Of a DNA stretch of 64,000 bases, positions 11,804-20,864 are shown in pieces. A model generated the notes under the pieces. It worked only from the letters and a program-made list of their open reading frames with translations, was not told the DNA's origin and searched no databases. The position numbers and the translations under genes are program-made. The stretch is from Alistipes finegoldii DSM 17242 (GTDB taxonomy: Bacteria; Bacteroidota; Bacteroidia; Bacteroidales; Rikenellaceae): the NCBI RefSeq assembly GCF_000265365.1, contig NC_018011.1:3427501-3491500 (forward strand). The letters are read 5' to 3'. How positions within the stretch are numbered: position 1 is the stretch's first letter; each line of letters starts with the position of its first letter.

Positions 11804-12203
11804 GGGGGTGCCCGGTTTTGACAGCAGGCAGAGTTTGATTGTAAGCACGCCGAGCGCTGTGTGGCGGCTCGTTAATCCCGATGCTCGATTTACAAATGGC
11901 AATAACAGCTATGCACTCGCTGCCTAATTTTCAGAGAAAGTTAGCTTAATCGCCGGGTCCAAGGAGGCTTGGCGACGAGTATCCCGGAGAGTGGTTCCGC
12001 TCTTTAACCGCTTTCCATACGGGGTATCATCGATTTAGAGATAGTGCGCCGGACCGTCCCGGCCGGCGTGCGAAATTCAGGGACTGGGACCTCGGTTAGG
12101 CGGCCGCCTGCCGGACCGGGGTAGAAGGATCAAGTGGCGGCTAAGCGTGTAGAAAGCTTTCGGGTTCCCTGTTTGGACGCGGGTTCGACTCCCGCCACCT
12201 CCA
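11804..12203 (+). ncRNA. ssrA: Transfer-messenger RNA (tmRNA)
   Basis: The RNA rescues stalled ribosomes with SmpB and tags the truncated peptide for proteolysis. The 5' GGGGGTG (11804-11810) pairs with CACCTCC (12196-12202) as a tRNA-like acceptor stem, with A12203 as discriminator; CCA is not encoded and must be added. A T-arm sequence GGTTCGACTCC (12182-12192) precedes the stem. The tag frame at 11895-11927 reads NGNNSYALAA and stop; with the alanine carried by tmRNA the tag is ANGNNSYALAA, ending in the usual YALAA degron. The pseudoknot region lies between about 11930 and 12160. It is immediately followed by an integrase-bearing AT-rich block. Confidence 0.95.
12182..12203 (+). other. 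Probable attachment site at the 3' end of ssrA
   Basis: The T-arm and acceptor 3' strand of tmRNA directly abut the AT-rich island, and its integrase gene reads towards this point, stopping 54 bases away. The 3' ends of ssrA are classic targets of tyrosine recombinases. I did not find a second copy of this sequence at the right end of the AT-rich block, so the site is inferred from position. Confidence 0.5.
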
Positions 12204-12211
12204 CAATTATT

Positions 12212-12247
12212 AAACGCATCTGCTTTATTTACAAGTAGATGCGTTTT
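12212..12247. terminator. Hairpin after ssrA and the integrase gene
   Basis: A 14-bp stem (12212-12225 with 12233-12246, including one G-T pair), a 7-base loop and a T-rich tail on the plus side. It lies between tmRNA and the convergent integrase gene, inside the island, so it can end both transcripts. Confidence 0.8.
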
Positions 12248-12256
12248 GTTGTTGTA

Positions 12257-13564
12257 TTATCCGTTGTATTGTTCGGTCTCCTGCATGAAAAATGGATGCC
12301 GGCTCAACATTTCGGCATTCTCTTGCGCAGACACTTTTATGTATTTTAAGAATGTACTCTCTTTCGTGTGCCCGGTAATTTTCATTATGGCAATAGTTGG
12401 AACTCCCGCTTTATAGGCGTTCGTCGCAAAGGACCGACGGGCGGTGTGAGAGGAGACGAGTTTATATTTCGGGATAATTTTTTCGACGTTCTTTCCTCCT
12501 TCGTTCTTATTGATTAGAACATCTTCGGTAATTCCCGCCAGCCGGCATAATTCTTTGATCTGCTCATTGAACTTTTGGTCGCTGATCGTATTTGTGAGAT
12601 CAAATCCGCTTTCAATGATTTCCCGGACTACAGGGTGAATAGGAATAACGACCGGGATGCCGGTTTTATGGGTCTTGATCGTGATATGCCGTCCGATATG
12701 AGCGGCACTCAAACGCGAGAAATCGGACACCCGTAGTCCGGTGTAGCAGCCGATCAGGAACAATCCCCGCGCCCGGCTTAAAGCTGCGATTTTGCGGGGA
12801 ATATTCTCTCCTTCTTGGGCTTTGTTGCAAGCGGCATCCTTCTGAACCGTGGAAGGGATATCGAGGGTGTATATTTTCTCCAGCTCTTTCTGGTCGAGAT
12901 ATACATTATCTACCGAATCCTTTGGCGCTATAAAATCCCGGTGGTCGGTTCCGTGTTCATTGTGAAGGCGGTCGCATACGCGTGATTCCCTATATACCTG
13001 CTTCACTATTTTTATAATGTTGCCAAAATAATTTCGGGAATACCCCTGCTCGTAAAACCAATGCTGGAACCGGTTGTAAAAATCAATGTCGATTTCACTG
13101 ATTTGCAGGTGATGCCGTGTGTCTTTCTCGAAGTCTCGTAATTTATGAAGCGCCTGCGTATATTTCACGACTGTCAGTTTCTCTCTGGCTATGGAATAGC
13201 GGGGGATATATATCTTTTCCAAATAATCGGTGAAAAATCGCTTCTCGGCATCCGATGCCTCTTCATTGGTTGCGGTCAATTCGGCAATCTTATCTGCAAA
13301 TTCTTTCGCAGCAGGGGAAATCCGTGAGTCTGTGAAATATTTCACCGTTCTTTTCCCGATTTCTTCCCACCGGTCGATTTCATCGTTTATCTCGTTTCCC
13401 TCCTTGAAATCGGCCGTCGTCCGGGCGCGCTTCTTGGAATCGTTCCAATACTTCACCGGCACACCGATTCCGATGCTCTTCTTGTACTGTTTGCCATACA
13501 AACTTACGAGCATCACGATAGTCGCTTTCGGACGGTGCTTGTTGGTGACCGTAAAGGTTATCAT
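12257..13564 (-). CDS. Tyrosine recombinase / site-specific integrase
   Basis: A 435-residue integrase of the type common on Bacteroidota mobile elements. It has an N-terminal arm-binding domain, a SAM-like core-binding domain (about 108-215) and a C-terminal catalytic domain. Catalytic residues visible are Arg278 (CYTGLRVSDFS), Lys299 or Lys300, His373 and Arg376 (SHTARRSF), His399 (ITGHTKEST) and the nucleophile Tyr408 (FLKYIKVS). All are intact, so the enzyme could be active. Its 3' end faces ssrA, the presumed integration site. The base composition is lower in GC than the housekeeping genes, consistent with transfer. No excisionase gene was recognised. Confidence 0.93.
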   Translation of the reverse strand: MITFTVTNKHRPKATIVMLVSLYGKQYKKSIGIGVPVKYWNDSKKRARTTADFKEGNEINDEIDRWEEIGKRTVKYFTDSRISPAAKEFADKIAELTATNEEASDAEKRFFTDYLEKIYIPRYSIAREKLTVVKYTQALHKLRDFEKDTRHHLQISEIDIDFYNRFQHWFYEQGYSRNYFGNIIKIVKQVYRESRVCDRLHNEHGTDHRDFIAPKDSVDNVYLDQKELEKIYTLDIPSTVQKDAACNKAQEGENIPRKIAALSRARGLFLIGCYTGLRVSDFSRLSAAHIGRHITIKTHKTGIPVVIPIHPVVREIIESGFDLTNTISDQKFNEQIKELCRLAGITEDVLINKNEGGKNVEKIIPKYKLVSSHTARRSFATNAYKAGVPTIAIMKITGHTKESTFLKYIKVSAQENAEMLSRHPFFMQETEQYNG

Positions 13565-13596
13565 AGTCTGGATTCATTATGGAGCGGTAGCGTAAA

Positions 13597-14049
13597 TTAT
13601 TGCACTTCGCTGACAATAATTATCCGCTCGTATATTTTGCCCTCAAAGGTATATTCTTCGGTCTTGCCGAGAACCCAGCGCCAGTCGGTGATTCGTTTGG
13701 CATCGTAGATCGACTGCCATTTACTCCAGTCTGTAGCCTTGAATTTGAAACGAAGGTTGGCTACTTGGTAAAGCTTTATTTCTCTTGATTCGCTGACGTC
13801 CGGTCGAGATGTGTCGGTCGGAGCAATTTGAGCAAAAACTTCATCGTCGGGGAAAATGTCATATGGAAGCCGGTCGTCAATGCTTAATAGACTGAATCCT
13901 CCACTTACGTGTTTCCCTTGAACATAGAACGTCTGTACATATTCATGTCCGACTTTATACTTGGTCGTATAGGGAACCGGATCGTTGCTGCTGTCCTTGC
14001 TGCAAGCGAAAAGCAGAGGAACAAGTAAAACAATAAGAATTTTCTTCAC
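13597..14049 (-). CDS. Island-encoded lipoprotein of unknown function
   Basis: A 150-residue protein starting MKKILIVLLVPLLFACSKDSS: a short signal peptide with lipobox LFAC at residues 13-16, so it should be lipid-anchored after cleavage at Cys16. The Ser/Asp-rich stretch after the cysteine (KDSSND) is typical of Bacteroidota lipoproteins, some of which are exported to the surface. The rest is hydrophilic with several Trp and Tyr (DWSKWQSIYDAKRITDWRW), suggesting a small beta-rich fold. I do not recognise a family. It begins 1 base after the upstream gene ends, so the two are co-transcribed, and its AT-rich composition marks it as island cargo. Confidence 0.75.
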   Translation of the reverse strand: MKKILIVLLVPLLFACSKDSSNDPVPYTTKYKVGHEYVQTFYVQGKHVSGGFSLLSIDDRLPYDIFPDDEVFAQIAPTDTSRPDVSESREIKLYQVANLRFKFKATDWSKWQSIYDAKRITDWRWVLGKTEEYTFEGKIYERIIIVSEVQ

Positions 14050-14050
14050 C

Positions 14051-15061
14051 TTATATTTCGTCTATTATTCGTTGCTCTTTTAGAACTTCATGCTGAGCAC
14101 TATTTATTTTATCGGTATAATAAATCGCTATTGTTCCTTCTTTTGAAATGCTAATCATAATATCTCCGTTAGGGGTATTCCACATGGTCATAAAGTGTGC
14201 ATGATCTGTTTTGACAGCTGTCATTTGCATATCAGTAGTGCCGTCGAAAGGATATTCAAATTTATTGACCGAATTTGAGGGTGAACCATATTTTTTTGAG
14301 TATAATTCTACGAGTGAGAGGTATTTTATATATAAGCGATCCCAACTCTCTTCTGGCTTGGTGGATGCAATGACCATATGCACTAAATCAGCCCCTTCAA
14401 CACAGTAAATGAATATATCACACTCATATCCTGCAAAATTGCCCTGCAAAATATTTTCGTGACTATCTGTAGGTTTATAGCCCTTTTCAATTAATTTACT
14501 CCGGAAAGTTGCAAGGGAACCGTCAATTTCGATTCCAGCAAATTTAAGATGGGAATTTACTTCTTGATGTATCTGGAGATTAGCTTTATCATTGTTTGTA
14601 TCTGCGGTGGTTACATCATCTGATTGAGCCTCAATATCGCGTAACATTCCACTAAAAATAGCCTTGCGAATTAATCCGTATTGGCCTATATTGCCAACAT
14701 ATATTCCAAGCGATCTGGCGCCCACATCGTTTTTGTAAAACCCTGTATTACCATCCGGCAGACCCAAATCAAATGAATCTCCTTTTTTTGCTGTTTCTAT
14801 TGTCTCGATTGCTTGATGTATAAATGAAATAGCCTGTTGCTTATTTCCCAGACTCACAAGCAAAAAGCGTTTGGAGGTATATTTTCGGTCCCGCATATCA
14901 AAATGATATGTAGTTCCTTGGGGTGTTGTTGTTTTGTATAAATGATAGTTGCCTAGATCATACGAACCTATTTTTTCTGCATTCGACATCTTAGAAAATT
15001 GCGCGAATACAGAAAAAGGAATTGTAAGCGCCAATAAAATTGCGTATAGGATTTTTTTCAT
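14051..15061 (-). CDS. Island-encoded secreted protein of unknown function
   Basis: A 336-residue protein with an N-terminal signal peptide (LLALTIPFSVFAQF, cleavage probably after FAQ, about residue 21) and no lipobox. The first half (about 25-130) reads like a compact domain with regular beta strands, and a linker rich in Asp, Thr and Asn (about 140-165) separates it from the second half, LKFAGIEIDGSLATFRSKLI onward. That second half resembles small secreted proteins that begin with a LKF-GI-IDG-L-F pattern in gut Bacteroidota, whose role is unknown. It heads a two-gene operon with the lipoprotein. A function cannot be assigned. Confidence 0.7.
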   Translation of the reverse strand: MKKILYAILLALTIPFSVFAQFSKMSNAEKIGSYDLGNYHLYKTTTPQGTTYHFDMRDRKYTSKRFLLVSLGNKQQAISFIHQAIETIETAKKGDSFDLGLPDGNTGFYKNDVGARSLGIYVGNIGQYGLIRKAIFSGMLRDIEAQSDDVTTADTNNDKANLQIHQEVNSHLKFAGIEIDGSLATFRSKLIEKGYKPTDSHENILQGNFAGYECDIFIYCVEGADLVHMVIASTKPEESWDRLYIKYLSLVELYSKKYGSPSNSVNKFEYPFDGTTDMQMTAVKTDHAHFMTMWNTPNGDIMISISKEGTIAIYYTDKINSAQHEVLKEQRIIDEI

Positions 15062-15105
15062 ACAACTAATGTTTTCAAGTGATTGAAAAGCCTCTGGAAT
15101 ATATT

Positions 15106-15204
15106 TTACATTATATTTCTCTTGATTACCCCCGTCACCCGCAGCAATCGACGCACGTCCTCGAATGGTATCTCGCTAAGGCACCGGAAGGCCGATTTGT
15201 ATTT
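15106..15204 (-). pseudogene. Possible gene remnant in the island
   Basis: A GC-richer patch between A/T-rich flanks. The minus strand gives about 32 codons ending in a stop, with the coding-like segment LSEIPFEDVRRLLRVTGVIK, but no start codon and a stop just upstream. It looks like the tail of a gene cut by recombination; it is too short to identify. Confidence 0.25.
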
Positions 15205-15319
15205 ATATTATTAACATACAACGTCAACATATGTACAAATATATAAAAAATATGGACGAATTATGAAAAGCGGATATCACGTACTTTATTTTAAAACAGA
15301 ATAATTTAAAAAAGAGAGT

Positions 15320-15520
15320 ATGAGAAGAACTAAAGATAGCAGGAATGCAGATAAAACGATGATTGGGAAATTGGGATTCATTTTGGAAGCGGCCCGTAAA
15401 CGAATCTTCCGGTTTTTCTCCATCCTTCAGGATTATACAGTAATCATTCTAACCGGCTCGGTACTTCTGCAAATGGACTATGTCGAATGCAGGCTTCGTA
15501 AGGGCATATGTCGAGAATAA
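15320..15520 (+). CDS. Short doubtful frame, 66 codons
   Basis: An ATG at 15320 follows a purine-rich AAAAGAGAGT stretch, and the product is basic with one hydrophobic run (TVIILTGSVLL). No family is recognised, no promoter box is seen close by, and it runs into the terminator of the oppositely oriented LruC gene. It may be island debris rather than a gene. Confidence 0.25.
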   Translation: MRRTKDSRNADKTMIGKLGFILEAARKRIFRFFSILQDYTVIILTGSVLLQMDYVECRLRKGICRE

Positions 15521-15552
15521 GCTTTGCACTTATGTTCTCGCTATCACAAAAA

Positions 15553-15588
15553 AAATACGACCTGCCGTCACTGCGGCAGGTCGTATTT
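15553..15588. terminator. Strong hairpin downstream of the LruC-domain gene
   Basis: A perfect 15-bp inverted repeat (15553-15567 with 15574-15588) with a 6-base loop and A/T runs on both sides. It ends the minus-strand gene that stops at 15606 and may also mark the right edge of the island. Confidence 0.88.
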
Positions 15589-15605
15589 GTCTGAAGAGCG
15601 GAGTA

Positions 15606-17582
15606 TTATTTCTTGTACCAGTCTTTATTCTTTTCGCCGTTCGTAGCGGCCCATTCCGCATAAGCGGGGTAGACCTGATCGATCGGGGACTTTTCATTTG
15701 TCTGGTCGAGCAGTTTGGCCACGTCCCCGTCGTTCGCACCCGAAAGGAAGAACGCGAACGGATAATTCTCGGCGCGTACGTAGTAGATGCCTTTTTCGGG
15801 AATCGACTTGTCGTCGTTCGTGCCGAAGAACGACATCTCGGCGCGTGCCGTCGGCGCTTCGTAGGGGATATGCACCTCCCAGCGTTTCCCTGCGGTCAGC
15901 CCGTCGCGGTCGGTGCGGTAGATAAACGGCTTGATCGTTCCGGCCTGCGCCTCGGCGACCGGCGCGTCGTATTTCGCCGTAATCCGGTAGGTCGCACCCA
16001 TCGTCTCCTTAACGTCGGGCGTCAGCAGCACGACCTTGCCGTCGCGCTCGAAATCCGCGGCTTCGAACGTCTCGGCACCGGGCTTGCGGACGCTGAATTC
16101 GAGTTTTGCGTCCGCCGCCGCTCCCGTAAGGGTCACGGCGAGTCCGTTGGCGTTGCCTGCGAAGTTGGCGAAGGTCTTCAGCATGAACGACTCCTCGAAA
16201 ACGCCCTTTTCGTTGAATACCTTCTCGTAATCGCTGCGGACCATCACGTCGTTCATGTCGTAGTCGCCGCGGCTGGGCCAGAGGTCCTCGAAGGCATAGA
16301 TGCCGCGCAGTACGTTGGCCGTCTTCTTGCCGTCGTTGACATCGACCGACGGAATGTCCGTCACGGCGTCCACGGGGTTGGAGGTCATCGTGAATACCAC
16401 GTCGCTGAAGTTCTCGTCGTTGGTGTGGTCCTCGAACGAGAAGAGCACCGAATTGATGCCGCTTTTCTTGTCCGTATAGCGGAATACGGCCGTGCGCGGC
16501 GTCTGATAGGCGACACCGTTGTTATTGACGCTCAGACCGTCGGAAGTCGCGGCGCGGTACTTTTTGTCTCCGGCTCTCAGCCGGTTGGTCCATGCGTTGG
16601 TCGCCAGCACGAAGCCGATGCGGTAATCGGCCGGGAATACGGTCGTAGCTCCGGCCTTGCTGCCGTCGGCGATTTCGGGATAATAGATCAGCTGTACGGC
16701 TGTGCCGCGCTCCACGCCCTGATAGAGCCGTGATTCCCACGGCGAGTTGCTCCACCGGCCGTCCTGCGTGTTGGGGAAGATCATCACCACATTGGCGTCG
16801 GCGAGCGACTTGGGCTTGTTGCCGGTCTTATAGTAATAATAACCCATCGAGCTGTTCCAGCAGGTGTTGCTGCCCAGTAGGGTGATGACTACTTCGGCCG
16901 ATTTTTCGAGATAGAGGTCGCGCGAGGAGCGGTACTCCTTCGGACACTTTTTGGTCGTGTCGAACACGCTTGCGTGCGCCTTGAGGAGCGCTCCGTAATT
17001 CTTGACCTTCAGATCGCCGTCGTATTCGTAGCCGATGCTGCCGTAGGTCGTGTCGTAGCTGCCCAGCCATGTCTTCCAACCGTCCCGCTCGACAGCCGTC
17101 GAATGATACTCCTTGGCGCGCGTCGATGCGGGGGCTGCGTTGGCAGGTGCTCCCGATTCGGCCGATGCGGTCAGCATATCGCCGCTGCGGGTCGCTTCGA
17201 GCAGGGTGCGCGCATAGAAGGCGGGGGTCAATACATAAGCCTTCCGGATATACGCGGGCAGTTCGATCGTCCCTTCGAAACGTCCCTGCCCGTCGGTATA
17301 GCCGGCATAGAGCGGCTCGACACCTGCGATTTTGGCATAGGCCGTTTCGGTCTCTTCGACGGGACAGGTGTCGTAGACCTCGAAATAGACGTTGGCCGGC
17401 ATCCCGGCCATGTCGCCGTAATCGACGCAGAGCGTGACCGGGACGGTCGTCGTGAAGCCGAATTCATTGAATTCCCCGCCCTTTGCGGGCGGTTCGGGCG
17501 ACGGGGTGGGGTTGTCGTGGGAACAACCCGCCGCAGCGGCCATCGCCATGGCCGCAATCGTTAGGATAGTGACGCTTTTCAT
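15606..17582 (-). CDS. LruC-domain lipoprotein
   Basis: A 658-residue exported lipoprotein. The chosen start gives MKSVTILTIAAMAMAAAAGC, with the lipidated Cys at residue 20; the frame is open 35 codons further upstream, but that part destroys the signal peptide. The middle has a DUF4114-like region, and the segment LWPSRGDYDMNDVMV is the acidic, calcium-type loop that marks LruC/DUF4842 proteins. The family takes its name from a Leptospira LruC lipoprotein and is frequent on Bacteroidota surfaces; a binding role is suspected but unproven. It is monocistronic, with a hairpin just after the stop. Confidence 0.8.
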   Translation of the reverse strand: MKSVTILTIAAMAMAAAAGCSHDNPTPSPEPPAKGGEFNEFGFTTTVPVTLCVDYGDMAGMPANVYFEVYDTCPVEETETAYAKIAGVEPLYAGYTDGQGRFEGTIELPAYIRKAYVLTPAFYARTLLEATRSGDMLTASAESGAPANAAPASTRAKEYHSTAVERDGWKTWLGSYDTTYGSIGYEYDGDLKVKNYGALLKAHASVFDTTKKCPKEYRSSRDLYLEKSAEVVITLLGSNTCWNSSMGYYYYKTGNKPKSLADANVVMIFPNTQDGRWSNSPWESRLYQGVERGTAVQLIYYPEIADGSKAGATTVFPADYRIGFVLATNAWTNRLRAGDKKYRAATSDGLSVNNNGVAYQTPRTAVFRYTDKKSGINSVLFSFEDHTNDENFSDVVFTMTSNPVDAVTDIPSVDVNDGKKTANVLRGIYAFEDLWPSRGDYDMNDVMVRSDYEKVFNEKGVFEESFMLKTFANFAGNANGLAVTLTGAAADAKLEFSVRKPGAETFEAADFERDGKVVLLTPDVKETMGATYRITAKYDAPVAEAQAGTIKPFIYRTDRDGLTAGKRWEVHIPYEAPTARAEMSFFGTNDDKSIPEKGIYYVRAENYPFAFFLSGANDGDVAKLLDQTNEKSPIDQVYPAYAEWAATNGEKNKDWYKK

Positions 17583-17731
17583 TATCGTTGTCAATTGCAC
17601 CTGCTCTGTTTTGTGTATATTTTGAGCGAAAGTGTATATTATACCGCAAAAGTATGCAAAAAAAACGTACGTTGTACGCCGACGCACGAAAAATTGCAGG
17701 AAATTATTAAAAATAAGATTTATAGACCCGT

Positions 17732-19591
17732 TTATGGTATCCGGAAGATCTTGCCTTCGGCGAAAGTCGCCCAGAGGGAGCCGTCGGGAGCCTGCGCGAA
17801 ATCATTTCCGCCCGAATTGCAGCATTTGACGCTCCACAACAGCGTGCCGTCTTCGCCTACGGCGGCAACGGTGCCGTGACGGCCCGCGACATAGACCACG
17901 CCGTCGCGCACGAATGCCGGACAGGAGTTGTACTCATACCCCCAGCCGAGGTCGGTGCACCATAGTTCGCGGTACCGCTCCGCCGAGGTGTCTATGGCCG
18001 CCAGCTCGCCGTCCATCGTCTTGTAGTAGAACCTCCGTCCGTCGCCGCTCAGTCCGGTCGTTTCGCGCGATTTGCGGCTGTTGTCGCGCCATAGCTGCTT
18101 CCCGGTGGCGAGATCCAGACAGGTCACGACGCGGTCCGGGGCGACGATGAAGACCTTGCCGCCGGCGATGCGGGGTACGACGTGCCCCGGCGAGAAGAAG
18201 AGACTGCCGCTGCCGTTGTTCCACTTCCAGAGCAGTTCGCCGGTGCCGGCGTCGAGACAATAGAGATGGCGGTCCCATGCGCCGAATACGAGCCGTCCGT
18301 CGGCCAGCGTCGGACGGCCCTGCGCCTGCCCGCAGCCGTAATCGTGCCGCCACAACAGCCTGCCGCTGCGCAGGTCGATCTTGCCTATGGAACCGATTCC
18401 CAGACCTATGTATAATGCCCCGCCGTCCGTAAGTCCGTCGCCCACGACAGCGCTCTGCGTCGGAAGGTGCCATTTCTCGCGCCCCGTCCGGGCGTCGAAA
18501 GCCCATATGCCGCCCGATGCGGCTCCCGCGATCACGAGTCCTCCGGTGCAGAGCGGAGTGGTGTAAAGCCCGTCCGGAAAGACGTGCCGCCACAATTCGC
18601 GTCCCTTGCGCGTGTCGTAGGCGCGCAGTACGCCCTGCGAATTGCCGTAACAGAGCACCTCGCCGCAGAATGCCGCTCCCGTCAGCACCATGGCGCTGTC
18701 CTGCACGACCAGCCGCATGCGGCCTTCGGCGTCGGGCGCCGGCGGCAGCGGGTCGCAGGGGAGCGCCGATATCTGCGGATCGTCTTTCAGGCAGACCGTA
18801 TACCGGGTGACCGGGGGCATGCCGAGCGGCTTCTCGCGTATGCGCACCGAGTCGGCGAAAAAGTCGAGCAGCGTATACCCCGGCGCTTCGCCCCTTTTGC
18901 CCGCGAGTGCGCGGCCCGGAATCCCCGCAATCCCGTCGAAGTTGCGCAGCTGCAGCTGGTGGTAATGGCCGTACAGCGATGCCGTGACGCCCACGCTTTT
19001 CAGCGTCTCGGTCACCTCCTGCCGGTTCGTCAGATCCCCGTTGAGCGGGTAGTGGCAGAGGCTTACGATCCGCTCGCCGGGCCGTGCGGCGGCCGCTTGG
19101 CGTTCGAGCCATGCGAGGTCTTCGCCCCGTATCATTCCGTCGGCCATTTTCATATAAGGCCCGCTGGCATAGCCCAGAAAGAGATAACCCTTGGCGCGGG
19201 TGGCGACGCATCCCGCATGTCCGAACAGACGGCGGAATGTCGTGCAGCCGCTTTCGGACCACGTCGTTTCGTGGTTGCCCGGCACCGTGAACCACGGCTT
19301 GCGGAGCTGCGACATGAGTCCGTGCACATGCGCCAGCTCGCGGTCGCTCCCCATGTTCGTCAGGTCGCCCCCGAAGATGACCAGATCGGCGTCCGAAGCG
19401 TTCGCCTCCGCGACGGCGATCCGGAAGAGCGAATCCTGCGCGTTGCCCGGCGTGACGTGTATGTCGGTGAAGAAGACGGTGCGGAGCGTATCGGCGGGCG
19501 GGACCTCCCCGGCCGTTTTCGCCGCGGCAGGCTGCGGCGCCAGCAGGGTCAGGCACATGCAGCCGCATAATTCGATGAACGGGTTTTTCAT
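17732..19591 (-). CDS. Exported metallophosphoesterase fused to a PQQ-type beta-propeller
   Basis: A 619-residue protein with a signal peptide ([20 protein letters not shown]). Residues about 38-260 are a calcineurin-like phosphoesterase carrying the metal ligands in order: [29 protein letters not shown] and YGHYHQLQ. Residues about 300-619 are repeated blades with the WRH, LLWKWNN and LWRDN pattern of PQQ-like propellers ([28 protein letters not shown]). The propeller probably binds a ligand or protein rather than PQQ, since no dehydrogenase is present. It acts in the periplasm or at the surface; the substrate is unknown. It is divergent from purT. Confidence 0.88.
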   Translation of the reverse strand: MKNPFIELCGCMCLTLLAPQPAAAKTAGEVPPADTLRTVFFTDIHVTPGNAQDSLFRIAVAEANASDADLVIFGGDLTNMGSDRELAHVHGLMSQLRKPWFTVPGNHETTWSESGCTTFRRLFGHAGCVATRAKGYLFLGYASGPYMKMADGMIRGEDLAWLERQAAAARPGERIVSLCHYPLNGDLTNRQEVTETLKSVGVTASLYGHYHQLQLRNFDGIAGIPGRALAGKRGEAPGYTLLDFFADSVRIREKPLGMPPVTRYTVCLKDDPQISALPCDPLPPAPDAEGRMRLVVQDSAMVLTGAAFCGEVLCYGNSQGVLRAYDTRKGRELWRHVFPDGLYTTPLCTGGLVIAGAASGGIWAFDARTGREKWHLPTQSAVVGDGLTDGGALYIGLGIGSIGKIDLRSGRLLWRHDYGCGQAQGRPTLADGRLVFGAWDRHLYCLDAGTGELLWKWNNGSGSLFFSPGHVVPRIAGGKVFIVAPDRVVTCLDLATGKQLWRDNSRKSRETTGLSGDGRRFYYKTMDGELAAIDTSAERYRELWCTDLGWGYEYNSCPAFVRDGVVYVAGRHGTVAAVGEDGTLLWSVKCCNSGGNDFAQAPDGSLWATFAEGKIFRIP

Positions 19592-19643
19592 GGTTTCGGA
19601 GCAGTTTTATCATTACAAGGTACGAATTTAGGCCGAAAAAACA

Positions 19644-19651
19644 TATCTTTG
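19644..19651 (+). promoter_or_regulatory. -7 box of purT
   Basis: TATCTTTG, 23 bases before the purT start. No clear -33 element is seen. Confidence 0.5.
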
Positions 19652-19674
19652 CGTCACTAAAAAAACAGAAGTCC

Positions 19675-20850
19675 ATGAAAAAAATAATGCTGCTCGGTTC
19701 GGGTGAGCTGGGCAAGGAATTCGTGATCGCGGCGCAGCGGCTGGGACAGACCGTCGTCGCCTGCGACTCTTATGCGGGCGCCCCCGCCATGCAGGTCGCC
19801 GACGCATGCGAAGTGTTTCACATGCTCGACGGCGACGCGCTGGCCGCCGCCGTCGGGAAACACCGTCCCGACATCATCGTGCCCGAAATCGAGGCGATCC
19901 GCACCGAACGGCTCTACGAGTTCGAAAAGGCGGGCGTGCAGGTCGTGCCGAGCGCCCGCGCCGTCAACTTCACGATGAACCGCAAAGCCATCCGCGACCT
20001 TGCGGCCAAGGAGCTGGGGCTGAAGACCGCCCGCTATTTCTACGCGACGTCGTACGACGAGCTGAAGCAAGCCGCCGCGAAGATCGGTTATCCGTGCGTG
20101 GTGAAACCCCTGATGTCGTCGTCGGGCAAAGGCCAGTCGCTCGTCAAAGGACCCGAAGAGCTGGAGCACGCTTGGCGCTATGGCTGCGAAGGGTCGCGCG
20201 GAGACATCCGCGAGCTGATTATCGAGGAGTTCATCCGCTTCGACAGCGAGATCACGCTGCTCACCGTAACCCAGAAGAACGGCCCGACGCTCTTCTGCCC
20301 GCCGATCGGCCATGTGCAGAAGGGCGGGGACTACCGCGAAAGCTTCCAGTCGCCGCACATCGCGCCCGAACATCTGGCCGAAGCGCAGCGCATGGCGGCC
20401 GCCGTCACCGAAGCGCTGACCGGCGCCGGGCTGTGGGGCGTGGAGTTCTTCCTGAGCCACGAAAACGGGGTCTACTTCTCCGAACTCTCGCCGCGGCCCC
20501 ACGATACGGGCATGGTGACGCTGGCCGGCACGCAGAATCTCAATGAATTCGAACTGCACCTGCGGGCCGTGCTGGGGTTGCCGATTCCGGCCGTCACGTT
20601 CGAGCGTCTGGGCGCCTCGGCCGTCGTCCTCTCGCCGGTCGCCTGCGCCTCGGCGCCGCGTTACGAGGGCATCGACCGCGCACTGGCCGCCGATCCCCGC
20701 ACCGACGTGCGCATCTTCGGCAAACCCTCGGCCCGCGTGAACCGCCGCATGGGCGTGGTCACGGGCTACGCCCCGCTCGACGGCGATCTGGAGGCCCTGC
20801 GCGAACGGGTCAAGGCCGCCGCCGCGGAAATCAAAGTTCTGGAACCTTAA
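19675..20850 (+). CDS. purT: Formate-dependent phosphoribosylglycinamide formyltransferase
   Basis: A 391-residue ATP-grasp enzyme making formyl-GAR from GAR, formate and ATP in purine synthesis, independent of folate. The N-terminal nucleotide-like fold begins [20 protein letters not shown], and the VPEIEAI segment follows. The ATP-grasp core has [17 protein letters not shown] and LIIEEFI. The family signature VEFFL and [16 protein letters not shown] are present, distinguishing it from PurK. Length matches E. coli PurT (392). The cyclophilin gene follows after 14 bases, so both are probably on one transcript. Confidence 0.95.
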   Translation: MKKIMLLGSGELGKEFVIAAQRLGQTVVACDSYAGAPAMQVADACEVFHMLDGDALAAAVGKHRPDIIVPEIEAIRTERLYEFEKAGVQVVPSARAVNFTMNRKAIRDLAAKELGLKTARYFYATSYDELKQAAAKIGYPCVVKPLMSSSGKGQSLVKGPEELEHAWRYGCEGSRGDIRELIIEEFIRFDSEITLLTVTQKNGPTLFCPPIGHVQKGGDYRESFQSPHIAPEHLAEAQRMAAAVTEALTGAGLWGVEFFLSHENGVYFSELSPRPHDTGMVTLAGTQNLNEFELHLRAVLGLPIPAVTFERLGASAVVLSPVACASAPRYEGIDRALAADPRTDVRIFGKPSARVNRRMGVVTGYAPLDGDLEALRERVKAAAAEIKVLEP

Positions 20851-20864
20851 TTTTATCGAACGAT

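Larger units (their letters stand above)
12204..15550. mobile_element. Small AT-rich integrated island at ssrA
   Basis: The block is visibly richer in A+T than the flanking sequence on both sides. It begins at the last base of ssrA and contains a tyrosine recombinase (12257-13564), two secreted proteins in one operon (13597-15061), a low-complexity A/T intergenic stretch and a short doubtful frame. There are no transfer, replication or phage structural genes, so it is a remnant or a minimal integrative element rather than a complete conjugative element. The right boundary is approximate: composition returns to the local norm at about 15550, where the terminator of the next gene begins. Confidence 0.6.
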
